This document shows, one piece after another, positions 41,796-53,520 of a stretch of 64,000 nt of DNA. The notes beneath the pieces are model-generated. The model saw only the letters and a list, made by a program, of their open reading frames with translations. It did not search any database and was not told where the DNA came from. The translations under genes were made by a program, and so were the position numbers. Origin of the DNA: Rhynochetos jubatus (Eukaryota; Chordata; Aves; Eurypygiformes; Rhynochetidae); contig CM050652.1 of NCBI GenBank assembly GCA_027574665.1, forward strand, positions 34,057,631-34,121,630, in the 5' to 3' direction. Position 1 is the first letter of the stretch, and each line of letters opens with the position of its first letter.

Positions 41796-41860
41796 ATTCT
41801 ATTCTATTCTATTCTATTCTATTCTATTCTATTCTATTCTATTCTATTCTATTCTATTCT
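41796..41860 (+). repeat. (ATTCT)13 pentanucleotide microsatellite
   Basis: Thirteen perfect ATTCT units over 65 nt, flanked by TCT upstream and CTTCTTCC downstream. It lies in SLC16A7 intron B, starting 25 nt after the last base of coding exon 2. The uninterrupted repeat is likely polymorphic. Confidence 0.97.
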
Positions 41861-41863
41861 CTT

Positions 41864-42609
41864 CTTCCTAATCCTTTTTTACCAATGAGCCTTGCTGATA
41901 AAAACCTCACTGTGCAAGGTATTGTACAAATGCAAATCAAGAAGGTAGCAAGATCAGTTCATTTCTTCTACCTGAATTATCTAATCCTTTAAATTAGCTG
42001 GTATGATTTTAAATTATTTCTTAGGATATTTCAGGAACAACTGATTATTTTATTCAATAAATGCTGTATGTATGTACTGTTCCACACTGCACCGTAATTA
42101 TGGTATAAAAATTGATTGGCTTGTGACAGCACTTATTACAGTCATTTGTGTAGAATTTCACATTCATTCTTTTAGCTTTCAATCATGTTGCACTTCACAC
42201 AGGGTGGCAGAGGCTAGCAGAATTCTAGTAAAATTGTGAAAGCTAGTACCAGTTTCTGAAGGTTTGTACATACATATACTCTCACAGATAAGTGTAACAA
42301 CCTTCAGTTCAATAGTTTTCTATTTAAAATCCCCCAGGGTCAATCCCCAAATAAAATTATTCATATATCATCAAAGGCCTGGATATTACCTAAGGCAATA
42401 AACTGAAGGGACCATAAAGCCAGTAAATTAAATAACCTCCGTATCAAAAGTTTAGGGGGTATTTTTAAACTACCTTCTCAGAATAAGCAAAGCAAGTGAA
42501 GTGAAATATTGGCAGGTAATAAGTGAGTGAGAAAATACTTGTTCCTATAGTCAAGTTCATCTTTCTGTATGTTGGGACTAAAGGAGTCCTTCTTTGTTCA
42601 GTGATTAAT
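41864..42609 (+). other. SLC16A7: SLC16A7 intron B, 5' part
   Basis: Unique AT-rich intronic sequence. Nothing further recognised. Confidence 0.8.
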
Positions 42610-42850
42610 TCATAGAATCACAGAATCATAAAATCATAGGATGGGTGGGTTGGAAGGGATCTTAAAGATCATCTCATTTCAATGCCCCTGCCATGGTCAG
42701 GGACACTTTCCAGTAGGTCAGGCTGCTCAAAGCCCCATCCACCCTGGCCCTGAACACTTCTGGGGAGGCGGTATCCACAACCTCTCTGGGAAACCTGCTC
42801 CAGTGCCTCACCACTCTCACCATGAAGAATTTCTTCCCTGTATCTAAAAT
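42610..42850 (-). mobile_element. CR1 LINE 3'-end fragment, minus orientation
   Basis: Begins with three to four degenerate terminal octamers (CATAGAATCACAGAATCATA), then GGGTTGGAAGGGATCTTAAA, CCCTGCCATGGTCAGGGACA and CTCCAGTGCCTCACCACTCT, ending near AAGAATTTCTTCCCTGTATC. It lies entirely within SLC16A7 intron B, antisense to the gene, and is 5'-truncated. Confidence 0.95.
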
Positions 42851-43639
42851 GTATTTGTTAAAGCTTTTATTTTTTACATTGTAAACTTAGGGCTCACTGA
42901 AAGAATAAAGTCAGAATCCAGGAATGGGCCTATCAGAGAAGAAAACTAATCATCTCCTGTGCCATCCAGCAGATGCAAGCTACTGAAGACCTTGTTGCCT
43001 AGTTGTCTTAATACAGAGAGAAGGCCTAGAGTTTCAGTTCATACACTCAGCTAATATGGATGGGTGGTCTGCTCCCATGCATGTCCTTGACAACCCTTCC
43101 ACCTTTAGTAGTGACTTCCATATCTGGGGAAGTGGAGCTGAATGTGCTCTAAAATAATTATACATTTTAAGCTCCACTTTTGTACACAAGTTTGATCTTA
43201 AATAGGGCTGGATAAAGGAACGAGATTTATGCATTTAAATACACCCTGCATTCATTGTAGCTGAGGTGGCATTTAATAACTTTGGTGAAATGAAGCAAGA
43301 GACAATTGCATTATAGCTTAGTAAATATAAAAATGGTGGGTCAAAGCACTGATGCTGTCATTTCTCTGCGATTTCCCTCCCTCTATCACTGCAGAAACAG
43401 GAGTTTTGGCTTTTATTACAGTACTACCACAGGGGGAAATGGCAGAATGCCACCATGACACAGTCTTGATATTAAAACACATGGACAGCAATGAAGCTGT
43501 ATTTCATTCATGCTTAGTTGGTTTCTATCTTCATTGGGAATCACTGGATTAGATACTGGTCATTTTAAAACTTGAAAGAAGTGTAGTATATTTTTTAGTG
43601 CATGGCCTTCAGTAATACTGTCTTTTATGTGTTGTTTAG
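42851..43639 (+). other. SLC16A7: SLC16A7 intron B, 3' part
   Basis: Intronic sequence ending in TTTTATGTGTTGTTTAG at the acceptor of coding exon 3. No other feature is recognised. Confidence 0.8.
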
Positions 43640-44452
43640 GTCTGGGTTTAGCATTCAACTTACAGCCTGCCTTGACCATGATTGGCAAGTATTTCTATAA
43701 GAAGCGTCCCATTGCTAATGGACTGGCCATGGCTGGAAGTCCAGTATTTCTGAGCACATTGGCACCTCTCAATCAATTCCTCTTTAATGCGTTTGGCTGG
43801 AAAGGAAGCTTTCTCATTCTGGGAGGACTTCTTTTGAACTGCTGTGTGGCTGGGTCACTTATGAGACCTGTTGGACCGAAAACAGTCCCTCCTGTGAAAA
43901 AAGATGTTGAAAAAGGCACAGGAGATTCTACCTTGCACAAAAACAACAAGAAGTCTTTCTGGCAAACTATGAATAAATATCTAGATCTGTCCCTCTTCAA
44001 ACACAGAGGGTTTCTGATCTATTTGTCTGGAAATGTCATTATGTTTATTGGTTTCTTTGCTCCAATAGTATTCTTGGCTCCTTATGCCAAGCACAAGGGA
44101 ATTGATGAATATTCTGCTGCTTTTTTACTGTCTATCTTAGCCTTTGTGGACATGTTTGCTAGGCCTTCAATGGGGCTTGTAGCCAACTCCAAGTTTATCC
44201 GGCCAAAGATTCAGTACTTTTTTAGTTTTGCTGTCTTGTACAATGGCGTCTGTCATATCTTGTGCCCTCTGGCAACAAATTACACTGGCTTGGTGATATA
44301 TGCTGTATTTTTTGGATTTGCATTTGGAATGGTTAGCAGTGTTCTTTTTGAGACATTGATGGACCTTGTTGGAGCTGCCAGATTTTCCAGTGCGGTTGGA
44401 CTTGTCACCATCGTGGAATGTTGCCCTGTGCTCATCGGCCCTCCTCTAGGAG
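43640..44452 (+). CDS. SLC16A7: SLC16A7 coding exon 3: MCT2 residues 120-391, TM4 to TM11
   Basis: The large 813-nt exon, between TTTAG|GTCTG and GGAG|GTAAGA, phase 1 on both sides. It encodes the end of TM4 ([11 protein letters not shown]), the second family signature [18 protein letters not shown] (residues 137-154) at TM5, TM6 and the central cytoplasmic loop (about 194-240, Lys-rich, short as in MCT2). TM7-TM11 follow. Asp290 and Arg294 in [13 protein letters not shown] match the TM8 Asp/Arg pair needed for proton-coupled transport in MCT1. [12 protein letters not shown] (residues 273-284) is MCT2-like. The frame stays open 17 codons past the donor, to TAA at 44506-44508, which matters only if the intron is retained. 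Exon identity is very secure. Confidence 0.97.
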
Positions 44453-47108
44453 GTAAGAATCTCTTTTATTCAATTTTCCCAACATTATGGCATAAAATTG
44501 CAATTTAATAACTTGAATTAATAATTAATAAATCAATATTAATTTGAATTAATATAAACATTATTCTTAATGCTTTTCACTGTTGTCTGTGTACAGTACA
44601 GGAATGTACTGTAGCAGCAATGCACTGCCTCAGTTATCTTCGCACATTACAGCTGCAGTTCCACGTGAGAATCTAAAGGTGTACTTTGCTTGCAAGTGCA
44701 ATAGATAGATTAAGAGCATATCTCTACTGGCCCATAAATCCATGTGATAAATACATGTTTTCCTGCTGGTACGTAGTGCTAGCTTTGCCATCTTGATTTA
44801 CATGTATTCAGCTCCAATTTACTCTTTGCCCACACAGTTCTTACGGTCTTTAATTGCTCAAATCTACTGGTCAGTTTTTGTGATGATCTCACCGTGACTT
44901 ATAGTTAATCTAACCTAATGGCATCTAGAGGAGCACTTGCATAAATTTAAAATGGCAACTTTAGTTTACATAAACAGAGAGTATTGGCATGTCTAGAGAG
45001 AAAAACCCATTAGGGAGGTACCAGAAAGGACATGGGCATGCTCAGCATCTTAGGCAGGGTGTGTGCCTGGTGGGATTCCAGCACAGTGCTGTGGAGCATT
45101 GTGCCCTGGCATGATTTCATACCACAGCCTTGCTCTCGGCCAGTTCTTTAGGAATTCAGAGTGTGCACTATCCTACATTGACTAAAAGATGGTAATATTG
45201 CCAACTTCTACCTTCTGAGTGCCAGGAAAACCTAAAGGGAGCCTAGGTGTATAGCTTAGAATATGTTCATAACTTTTGGGCTTCTAGCATCAAAAAAGAT
45301 GAAGTCTAATCTAAAGTATTTTTTGCTTGCTAGCTTTTTAGTCAGTATTTAGAAATGCTGTAAGTTTCATAATCTTAAGGTTTCTGATGATATGAGATTA
45401 AAGAAATAGATGCTCAAATCTTATTGACAAGTTATCTGTTAAATGTGTGTGTTGCAGTGTAAGCCCAACAATATGAAAATCTAAAGATACTGAGATTACC
45501 AGCCTTGTGAACATGCACTTTACCCACAAAACCAGAGCCACAAAAGTCAGCAAGATTATATGTGTCTAAACCCATTTATAATAATGAAAGTATTTTAAGG
45601 ATTACTCTCATTATTTGTATGAAAATAGCATTGTAGTGCCATAATATTTGTAGAAGTAAATGTTCAATAATCCTCTAGCATTGTAGTGCCATAATATTTG
45701 TACAAGAAATGTTTAATAATCCTCAAGGTATTCCATATTTCCCTCATCTTTTAACATACAAATTCATTTTGGTACTGGTAGAGCAAAATCTGTTCTTCTC
45801 ACAGACTCTTCCTATGCCACCTAGTGGGGACTGAGCCTGTGACTGCTAGAGACCAGCCTTTTCAGTCAGATTCTGAAATCAACATTAATATTAACTCTAA
45901 AGATATTATATCTAATATTTATGGAGCTATAGCATATGCAACTATTTATTTTTCAGTATATTAGCTTTGAAGAAGTTTTGAAAAACATGCATTTGTGCTA
46001 CAACTGTATGAATAATCGATTTATCTTGTTAAATACAAAGACAACAAAGGGGATGAGAAGATGGAAAAGCTAAATTCCAGTTTTGACTAGTTCATATCCT
46101 GTAAAATAGCGTGCTGAAGTAATGTTAATGCATAATTTAATTTTTAATTTGGAGTTTTATGAGAATGCTCATCAATAACAAAACAGTAAATTGTTCTATT
46201 TAAACTAATAGATGAATTATACAGTTGCAGTGCTATTTGAGTTTTTCCTAATACTAGGCGTGTGAAATAAAGAGAAGACTACAACAATTTGATGGCTTGT
46301 AAATTTGTATCAGGTGAATAGGGTGGCATTATGGCTTCAACCCAGTAAAAGCATCTAAATACCTACTAAATTGAAGTGTGCAGGTTATCCTGTGACTTTC
46401 CATCATAGTGTAGCAGAGTTCAGAACTAAATAGTTGGATACATGCAAATGTTGATATGGCAGTTGGTAAAATTAAGAAAGAGTTGCTCATAAAGTGGAAG
46501 AACAGTTATATTTTATTTTCTTCATCATAAGCATATTAATCTCAGAGGTGTAGATGTAATTTTTAGGTACAGGCTTCAGAGTTCAAAATTCAGTATCTGA
46601 GCAAGATAGCTGAAGGGACAAGCCTTTCTATCACTTTCACCAGTCACTGTAAAGTAAAATGAAAAAGAATCTGTTGATGCACAGTGACAGCAGCCTAAAA
46701 AGACACATACCTCTTCATCCTATTGTCTGTATTCAGCCTCCATGAGTGTCAGTCACTCCAAAACAATAGGAAACAGAATTAGGAGTTGAATAAAATAATA
46801 AGGAAATGAAAGAATGAAAATGAAATAACTAAAAAACTGTCTGTCATTGTTCATTAAGCTCTACTTACTTTGTTCTTCAATATTTTATCATTGTCAGTGA
46901 TTCCAGTGACAATTGCTAGCTTGACTAATAAAGGTTTTGTTAGAGTTGCACTATGTAGGTTAGACCGTTTGAACATGTTGAAATTGCTTTTCTGCTCCAG
47001 CTTCAAAACCAGGCAATATATAGGTATTTCTCTTACAGAAAGATCTGGATTGTATTGGGTATTCTGTTCTAAAGACTATTTTTCTCTGTTCTTGTCTTTG
47101 TATTTCAG
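44453..47108 (+). other. SLC16A7: SLC16A7 intron C
   Basis: A 2,656-nt intron with a consensus GTAAGA donor and TTGTATTTCAG acceptor. It contains an early in-frame stop and AATAAA (44527-44532), a 9-bp inverted repeat at 44592-44613 and a 50-bp tandem duplication at 45627-45725. No other exon is apparent. Confidence 0.85.
45627..45725 (+). repeat. Tandem duplication, two copies of about 50 bp
   Basis: The stretch starting AGCATTGTAGTGCCATAATA is followed 50 bp later by a second copy with a few substitutions (GAAG/CAAG, TTCAAT/TTTAAT) and a 1-2 nt length difference. It looks like a single local duplication in intron C that has since diverged slightly. There is no sign of a mobile element. Confidence 0.92.
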
Positions 47109-47380
47109 GTTGGTTAGTGGATGTTACTGGTGAATATCAGTACATGTATTTTGTCTGCGGAGTGATTGTGATTGTGGCCAGTATCTGGTTGTTCATTGGC
47201 AATGCCATTAACTACAGGCTTTTGGCAAAAGAAAAGAAGTTAGAAGACGAGAAACAGAAAGCACAAAAGAACACTGACTCGAAGGAAGCAGAACCATTAA
47301 CAAACAATGAGAACGAAGATGCTGCCAGCAGAGCCGATAAAGCTCTTGAAGATCCTTCAGAAAGAGAAACCAATATTTAA
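47109..47380 (+). CDS. SLC16A7: SLC16A7 coding exon 4: MCT2 residues 391-480, TM12, C-terminal tail, stop
   Basis: Begins at TTTCAG|GTTGG in phase 1, completing Gly391, and ends at TAA 47378-47380. It encodes [15 protein letters not shown]12 (about 401-422) and the conserved [14 protein letters not shown] at the membrane exit. A hydrophilic Glu/Lys/Asn-rich cytoplasmic tail (about 431-480) finishes in SERETNI. The last six residues, ERETNI, equal those of human MCT2 as I know it. The terminal T-N-I fits a class I PDZ-ligand pattern; that is inference, not proof of binding. Confidence 0.96.
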
Positions 47381-48025
47381 TCTACAATATAGCTCAGAAG
47401 GCAGCATTTATGACTTCCATTAGAAATATGTTTTCAAGACACAGGCCAGGCTTTGTGGTAATAATGATCAATCACAGTATTGAATGGGAACAGATTTTTG
47501 CCCCGTGGCAAGACTCTAAGCTAAATTACTATCTAGAGTTTATTTATTTAAGTGATACAAAATTGAGATTACAGTGGTTGTGACTCCATGCAAATGAATC
47601 CATCAAACTATGACTCTGGACAATCAAGAGTCACGTCAACCAGACTATATCTATAGCCTTCCAATGACAAACAAGTTTTGTTTTAAATGTATATCTAATT
47701 CAAAAGTATCTCTTACTTTTAATTGGGAAGATGCTTTGTGTTCATCTTTAGAGTATTGTTAGTCTGTTGAAATAATCCTCCCAAACTGTACTTGCCACTA
47801 ATATTAAAAATAATACAAGCTCAAAGATTTGCTTCAAAAGAGACAGAGTACCTGAGTGAAGCACACTGAAACATTTTTCTCTTTTTTATGCCCACTAGAT
47901 CAAAAAGATACATTATATCTGTATAAACAACTATAATATAGATGTAAAAGTTAAGGCTAGAAGATGAGCCATTGGTGGGCACCATCTCTAAAATACAATA
48001 AACAGCTGAATTGCAATATATTCCA
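47381..48025 (+). other. SLC16A7: SLC16A7 3' UTR (proximal form)
   Basis: Untranslated sequence after the TAA. It contains an AU-rich nonamer TTATTTATT at 47540-47548 inside TTTATTTATTTA, a class of element known to affect mRNA stability. It also contains a polyadenylation signal near its end. The cleavage position is an estimate. Mammalian SLC16A7 transcripts can have much longer 3' UTRs, so distal sites further downstream are possible. Confidence 0.7.
47997..48002 (+). terminator. SLC16A7: Polyadenylation signal AATAAA
   Basis: A canonical hexamer about 620 nt after the stop codon. A GT/T-rich stretch (GTTGTTTCCTTCTGTG, 48029-48044) follows at the usual distance for a downstream element, with CA dinucleotides at 48014 and 48024 as possible cleavage sites. 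Confidence 0.65.
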
Positions 48026-48618
48026 GAAGTTGTTTCCTTCTGTGATAGCTGACTACATTATAGTTCAACATACACATTTGAACACAAAGTATGTTCAGAC
48101 CTCACTAATTCAAACTAAGCTAAAATCTGCCTGTACGTAAAAGGAATTAAACCCAAAATTTACATTGTTAACAAGAGTGGCAATTAGTTTGTTCAGTTAT
48201 GTATTACTGTATGGCTGAAGGAACTGTATTGGACTGTGAAGGCTTCTTCCCAAAGGGACTAGATTCAGAACCTGCTGATGTTAAAAGGATACTTACCCTT
48301 CACTTTTGTGGCCTGAATCAGTTTCATGGCAATGACGTCAGAGTAGATGCTTGGGTTTATTGGCAAGCCATTAGTTGTTTGATGGCCTACTGCGAGATTT
48401 AAGATCTAACTTCAGGTCTTTGCAGACATGTAGCTCTATGCCATTTCTCTTGTCCCTTTCCCATGTATTTAGTGAAAAGCTACTTTTTTTGTAATGCCAG
48501 TTCAGACTGCAAGGCACACTGACAGTGCCAGTCTGGAAGCTTTCTACTGACGTGCATTTGTGTGCAGGCAATTTGGGCTTGTGTCTACAATTTCACACAG
48601 ACACTCATCAATTAAAAT
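48026..48618. other. Downstream flank of SLC16A7
   Basis: No gene or repeat family recognised. It could still be transcribed as part of an extended 3' UTR. Confidence 0.5.
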
Positions 48619-48732
48619 GTAGAATTATAGAATCATAGAACAGTTAGGGTTGGAAGGGACCTTAAAGATAATCCAGTTCCAACCTCCCTGCCATGGACAG
48701 GGACACCTTTCGCTAGACCAAGTTGCTCAAAA
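48619..48732 (-). mobile_element. CR1 LINE 3'-end fragment, minus orientation, short
   Basis: About 114 bp matching only the extreme CR1 3' end: GAATTATAGAATCATAGAAC, then GGGTTGGAAGGGACCTTAAA, CCTGCCATGGACAGGGACAC and CTAGACCAAGTTGCTCAAAA. It is severely 5'-truncated and lies about 600 bp beyond the likely SLC16A7 poly(A) site. Confidence 0.93.
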
Positions 48733-51700
48733 CAAATGTACACCTTCGTTGCTCTTCTTTTAGGCAAAAGAAACCATAAGTCTACAGTTTTACTTTACAG
48801 AAATTAGCATTGCACTTGAAAGCTAAAAATGCAACTTCTGAAGGTATTAAGTGAAAAATTTTGTTCTATTTGTAGGTGAGGAAAGGTGCTATTCATTTTG
48901 GATAGATGCATAGAAATTCCTCAGAAATGGTGAAAATCAAGGGTCTGATTCATAAAACATTTATGCACTGTTTATGCAGAATACAAATACATCCAATTCA
49001 GGGAAAAGAGTTTCATTCATTTTAGTCCTCTTAAACCTCAAAAAGTTGCAAATATATTGGACAGACAACTAGCTGTGTTTAACATACTTTGAAGCGCCAA
49101 TAACAAAAGAAAAAAAAATAGTCTAGAAAATATGTGAATGCTTTTCAAGAAAGTGTTCAATGTTATTACTTTCATTTTTCTAAAAATTTTGATAGTGCTT
49201 GCTTCTGTTTTGATGCATTATCTTCTTATATACTATGAATTTCCACAGTAATGCTGAACTTTTTCACTATATCAACACCATTTTGGGGGAGAAGCATCAT
49301 GAATCTACTCACAGCGTGGTACAGAAATTAGTACCTACTTTTTACCTAATTATATGCAGGAAAATAAAACACCTTCTACAAGTCTTGCAATTTTGTAGGC
49401 ATATCAGCAACAAAATATGTTCGTTTCAGAGTTTTGGGAGAAAACATGGGTTACATGCTCAGATTTTAGGAGTGAGCTGGGTAAAGGAGAATGATTTAGT
49501 CCTGGTGAAATTACAGTTCCTCTCCCAGCCCCCAGCTTCAGAGAAGAAGTAATTATTTTGTACCTCCTTCCCAACCATAGCCCCACCAGCACCCCACGAG
49601 GTAAAAGCATTGCTCTATTTTTGGCTATACATACAGGGTGAATTCCAGGATCTGTGATGGCCCTATGTGCCCAGAGCCAGAAAGTGATGAGGAGTTTCAC
49701 AGACACTAAGCTTTCACACAGTGAAGCATGCCCATTATAAATACTGGATTGTGAAAGATGAACTGAAATTTTAGCTAAAGAGTACTTATCAGGTACATCA
49801 CTTTGCTCTTGACAGCAAGCGGTGGAAAGGCAAGATTGTTTGAAAAGAGATGAATATAGAGGCTGAACCAAAATGACTGAGGCAAAATTCTAGGTGCTTA
49901 TTATCTCTTTGCAAAAGACAGTGTGATTAAGAATATGGGGTAGAAGACAACATGTGTCAAGTTTTAAGTCTGTTAAAAGTTGCTGTTGAGTAAATAAGGG
50001 ACTCACTCAGAAGAAAGGTGATTTAAAAAAGCTCTCAGGAAACTTGCAGGCAACTTACCTGTTGTGTGCAGGATCACAGAATATGATGCAACGTAACATA
50101 TGAAATAAGTGAAAAACAAGGTTCCTTAAGACATAGACACACCTGACCACCAGCAACAAAAATTATGTTACTGTCTTAGTGTGAATAAAAATTTATGTAA
50201 ACACAACCTCTGCATTTACTATTACTCTTTCTGTTATTACTCTTTCACCTCTGGTCAATTATTTTAGAAAATAGTAGGAATTAAGAGCTGCTTTACAACC
50301 ACTCACCAGTGTGTAATTTTAATCCCATAGGATAAAATGATGTAGCAGGCAACTGGAGCAATACACAGTATGAACTGAGTCAAGCGAAACATTTCCTTAC
50401 ACCTCTTTCATTACTTTTGCTAATAATATTAGCAACAAAATAAAAAACGTCAGAATACTCTTGATATTACTGAACATCAAAGTAAAAATTCAGAGATGAA
50501 TGAAGAAAATTGGAACCATATATATGCAAAAACTGCCTGGGATTAAAAAACTGTGTCTTCCAAATAACAGGTCCTAAAGAGGCAATTGCTTTGTATATGT
50601 AGTTCTTATTTTTAAAAGTAATAATAATGATAAATTGCCTTGAATCAATTCTATACTGAGCAGCAAAGTAGCAAAATGAGTATAACCTGCCTTCAAATCC
50701 CTGAATATTACTTTTACTTGCACTGAGCTGTAATATTTACTGCAAAGAATTTCATCATTACATTTCTGCTTTCAGGATAAGACCTGGGTATATATCATCT
50801 CTCTAAATCCCCCTGTTTTCTTTTAATAGCCTTGCCCCCAGCCTGGACCACTACAGGGTCGGGATTAAGAGATGTCCCTGCCTTACAATCAAGAAATGTA
50901 CTCTCAAATTTCAAGACATGCCAGATAAATCTGGTACGCACCATGGAGATTGTAGTCTCCATCAGTCAGTGCTAGTCCTTATTTGCTCTTAATATCATTT
51001 ATTCTTACATATGCTTCATCCTCTTCATTTCTCTGCCACAATATTAGTGAGCCTAATGATCATCTTGCTTTTATTTGATCAATCAAGAAAAATGCAAAAA
51101 TTTTAAAATTAATAGGAAGGGGATAATTTTTCCTATTTAACATCAAAGTTGAATTTCAAGTGGTTTCAGAGTAGGCATCCAGATATTTTTATCTCTTTAG
51201 GGTTTTTTGACATCATACTCTCCAGTAGCTGATGAGTTCTTCTGTATTGCCCTTTCTAACTCCAGAGAAAGACTTCTCACCAATAATTCTCAGTACTTTT
51301 TCATGAACATATCAAAAGTTTACTCCTCCCAAGTCTCACCATTGAACTGTGGTCACAAATGTTGTCAGTTCTGTATTTCCATTAAGTTCACAAAAACATC
51401 TTTTTATATGAAATCCTGTAGCATATGTAGACAGACTACAATCCTTTTATTTCAAAATTATTATTTGTGAACTGTTTTAACAGAGTTAAAGTCTTATTTT
51501 ATCTTCAAATAAATTTTTTATTGATGTTGTCCTTACGAGAGGAAGTTCAACTTTACTTACTGCTAAAGTGGATGGCAGCACTTTCACTGACATCATGATT
51601 CAAAATTCACATGAATATTAATGGTCATTTTTGCATATCAGCATCCAGTGTTCTTAAAAAACATCTGGTAGTGTGCACATAACATTTCTTCCCAAAGAAC

Positions 51701-53389
51701 TCTTGTTCCTCTTCAAGGTTGCCCAACCATACCCCTCCATTCTGTGTTTTGATGTAACACAAAGAATTTGGGCCTGGCCATGTAGGCTTTTCTTAAAGGC
51801 TTTCTTGTTGCTCTCTTCCCTCAAAAGCCTAAGCAACATTTTCACATGCTACTTTCAGGTCTGGATGGTTGTGAGTATTAGCAGGGAGGTATTCCTCAGT
51901 TACATAAGCAGCTACAAATACCACATGCAGCCAGATTTGGGACAGCTATCAGGATTTCACTAAATAAAGCCAGTGATCACTTTTATAGATGAACATGCTG
52001 TAACCGATACTGACAATTTTGCCTATAACAAAATTGAATCGAGGCAACTTTTGTTAGTTTCTCTATAGATTACTATTTTTCTACTCACAGATAGGAATAT
52101 AAAGGGATTTTTTAAATAATTATTTTCCGAGATGACATATCAAGTTTAACAAGGCTCTCCAGATTTTTTTGGGGGTGGGTGCTTTTCTGATATTTGTGCA
52201 CATATATATATACAAAGTGTTTGCATGTATTATCACCTTTTTGCGTAAGCTTTGCTATGTAATTACAACATAATTTGCATGCTGTTGTTTTACAGTTCAA
52301 ATTTTTCTCGTCATCTACCTCTTAATTGAAGTTGGGAGACTTGCACAACTGTGGCATAGCACAGTTAACAAAAAGCATAATGATAAAACCTGTACAGACC
52401 ACTAGAAAGTCTCCCAAATATTTGAAGCTATTTACAGTTCTATTTTTAAGGCAGCGCATATTTATGACTGAATTCTTGTATCAATTGGCATAGTTTTATT
52501 AAATCTAAAGATATAACCTGTAGTGGTGTAGTTTTTACATCACTGAACTGGTATAAAAACTCAACGTGTCATTTAGGTATCCAAAGCCTAATGTCCTTTC
52601 TGTGAGATGCTGTCTCTCCTTTTTTGGTTTTCTTTCCATTTCTGAGTTAATGGAAGTAATTGAATAGAAACATTACATAGTTAATACATACAAACAGTCG
52701 TAAAAATGTTAGAGAATACTTTGCATTTTGCATCCCTGAAAATAAATAAATAAATGAAAGTTTCTTTGGTTTAGAAACAATACAGAATTTTAGCTTGCCC
52801 CCTGCTTTTTCTGGGGTAGTTGAGGGAGACGGTCACAAAATGTTGGGCTGGGGCCAAGGAAAAATGATTGTTCTTCATACGCTCTTTACAAAAACAGAGA
52901 TGATTGTTTCTTCAAATATATTCTACTTTTTAGTCTGCAAACCACACTTGCCTTCTAGGACCTAGCACAAAGTCCACTGAAGCCAATATAAAAAACCTTT
53001 CAAAGTCAAAGAGCCTTATCAGCATTGGAGATGATGTGGTTTTAGTGGAAGCTTCAGCCTTATTTTCTCCATACGAAATCTCAGGAGTATCACATATAAC
53101 ACAGCAAATCCAGGATTTGTTGCAGCAGGCAAATTTAGCTATGCCTGTGTAATATTCCTAATGAATCAATCCCTAAATTAACGCACAATATGTATATTTT
53201 AATAGACTATGTAAATAAAAGAATTCAAATGTAAACTCTGAATAGCATAGAAGTTATATTTAAATAAATATCCAAACAAATCTGTTTAACCCAAAAGGAA
53301 TTATCTATTTCCTTTCAGGCATTCCTTCAGCAGTATATAATCTTCATTTTTATTATTTCCAGAGAAAATGGTTTATGTCTTTTGGAAAT

Positions 53390-53520
53390 GTATATATAGA
53401 TTTATATATAAGGGAATATATATGCATATGTGTGTATGTGTATATATTTATTCCCCTGTATATAAAACTCTAATTTATATATATTATATATATTAATGTA
53501 TATATAAAATATATATAATG
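53390..53520. repeat. AT-rich, (TA)n-type low-complexity region
   Basis: Repeated TATATA blocks interspersed with TGTGTATG and short unique pieces over about 130 nt. Confidence 0.85.

Larger units (their letters stand above)
17849..48025 (+). other. SLC16A7: SLC16A7 (MCT2) gene, coding-exon span
   Basis: Gene for a proton-linked monocarboxylate transporter of the plasma membrane that carries lactate, pyruvate and ketone bodies with high affinity. Four coding exons are visible (17849-18091, 41627-41770, 43640-44452, 47109 to about 48025). Spliced together they give 1443 nt, 480 residues plus TAA; human MCT2 is 478 residues. Introns are 23,535, 1,869 and 2,656 nt, all phase 1 and all GT-AG, with donor GGAG|GTAAGA in every case. 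MCT2 rather than MCT1 is called because of the [12 protein letters not shown] stretch, a short central loop and the C-terminal ERETNI, all MCT2-like as I know the human protein. Upstream untranslated exons are not identified, so the true 5' end lies before 17849. The gene looks intact. Confidence 0.95.

Noticed and set aside
41711..41992. 93-codon open frame with YSILF repeats
   Set aside because: Its repeat is the ATTCT microsatellite translated, and its start lies in the wrong frame of coding exon 2.
49404..49871. 155-codon minus-strand open frame
   Set aside because: No recognisable domain, signal peptide or promoter, and no splice sites consistent with an exon. Treated as chance.
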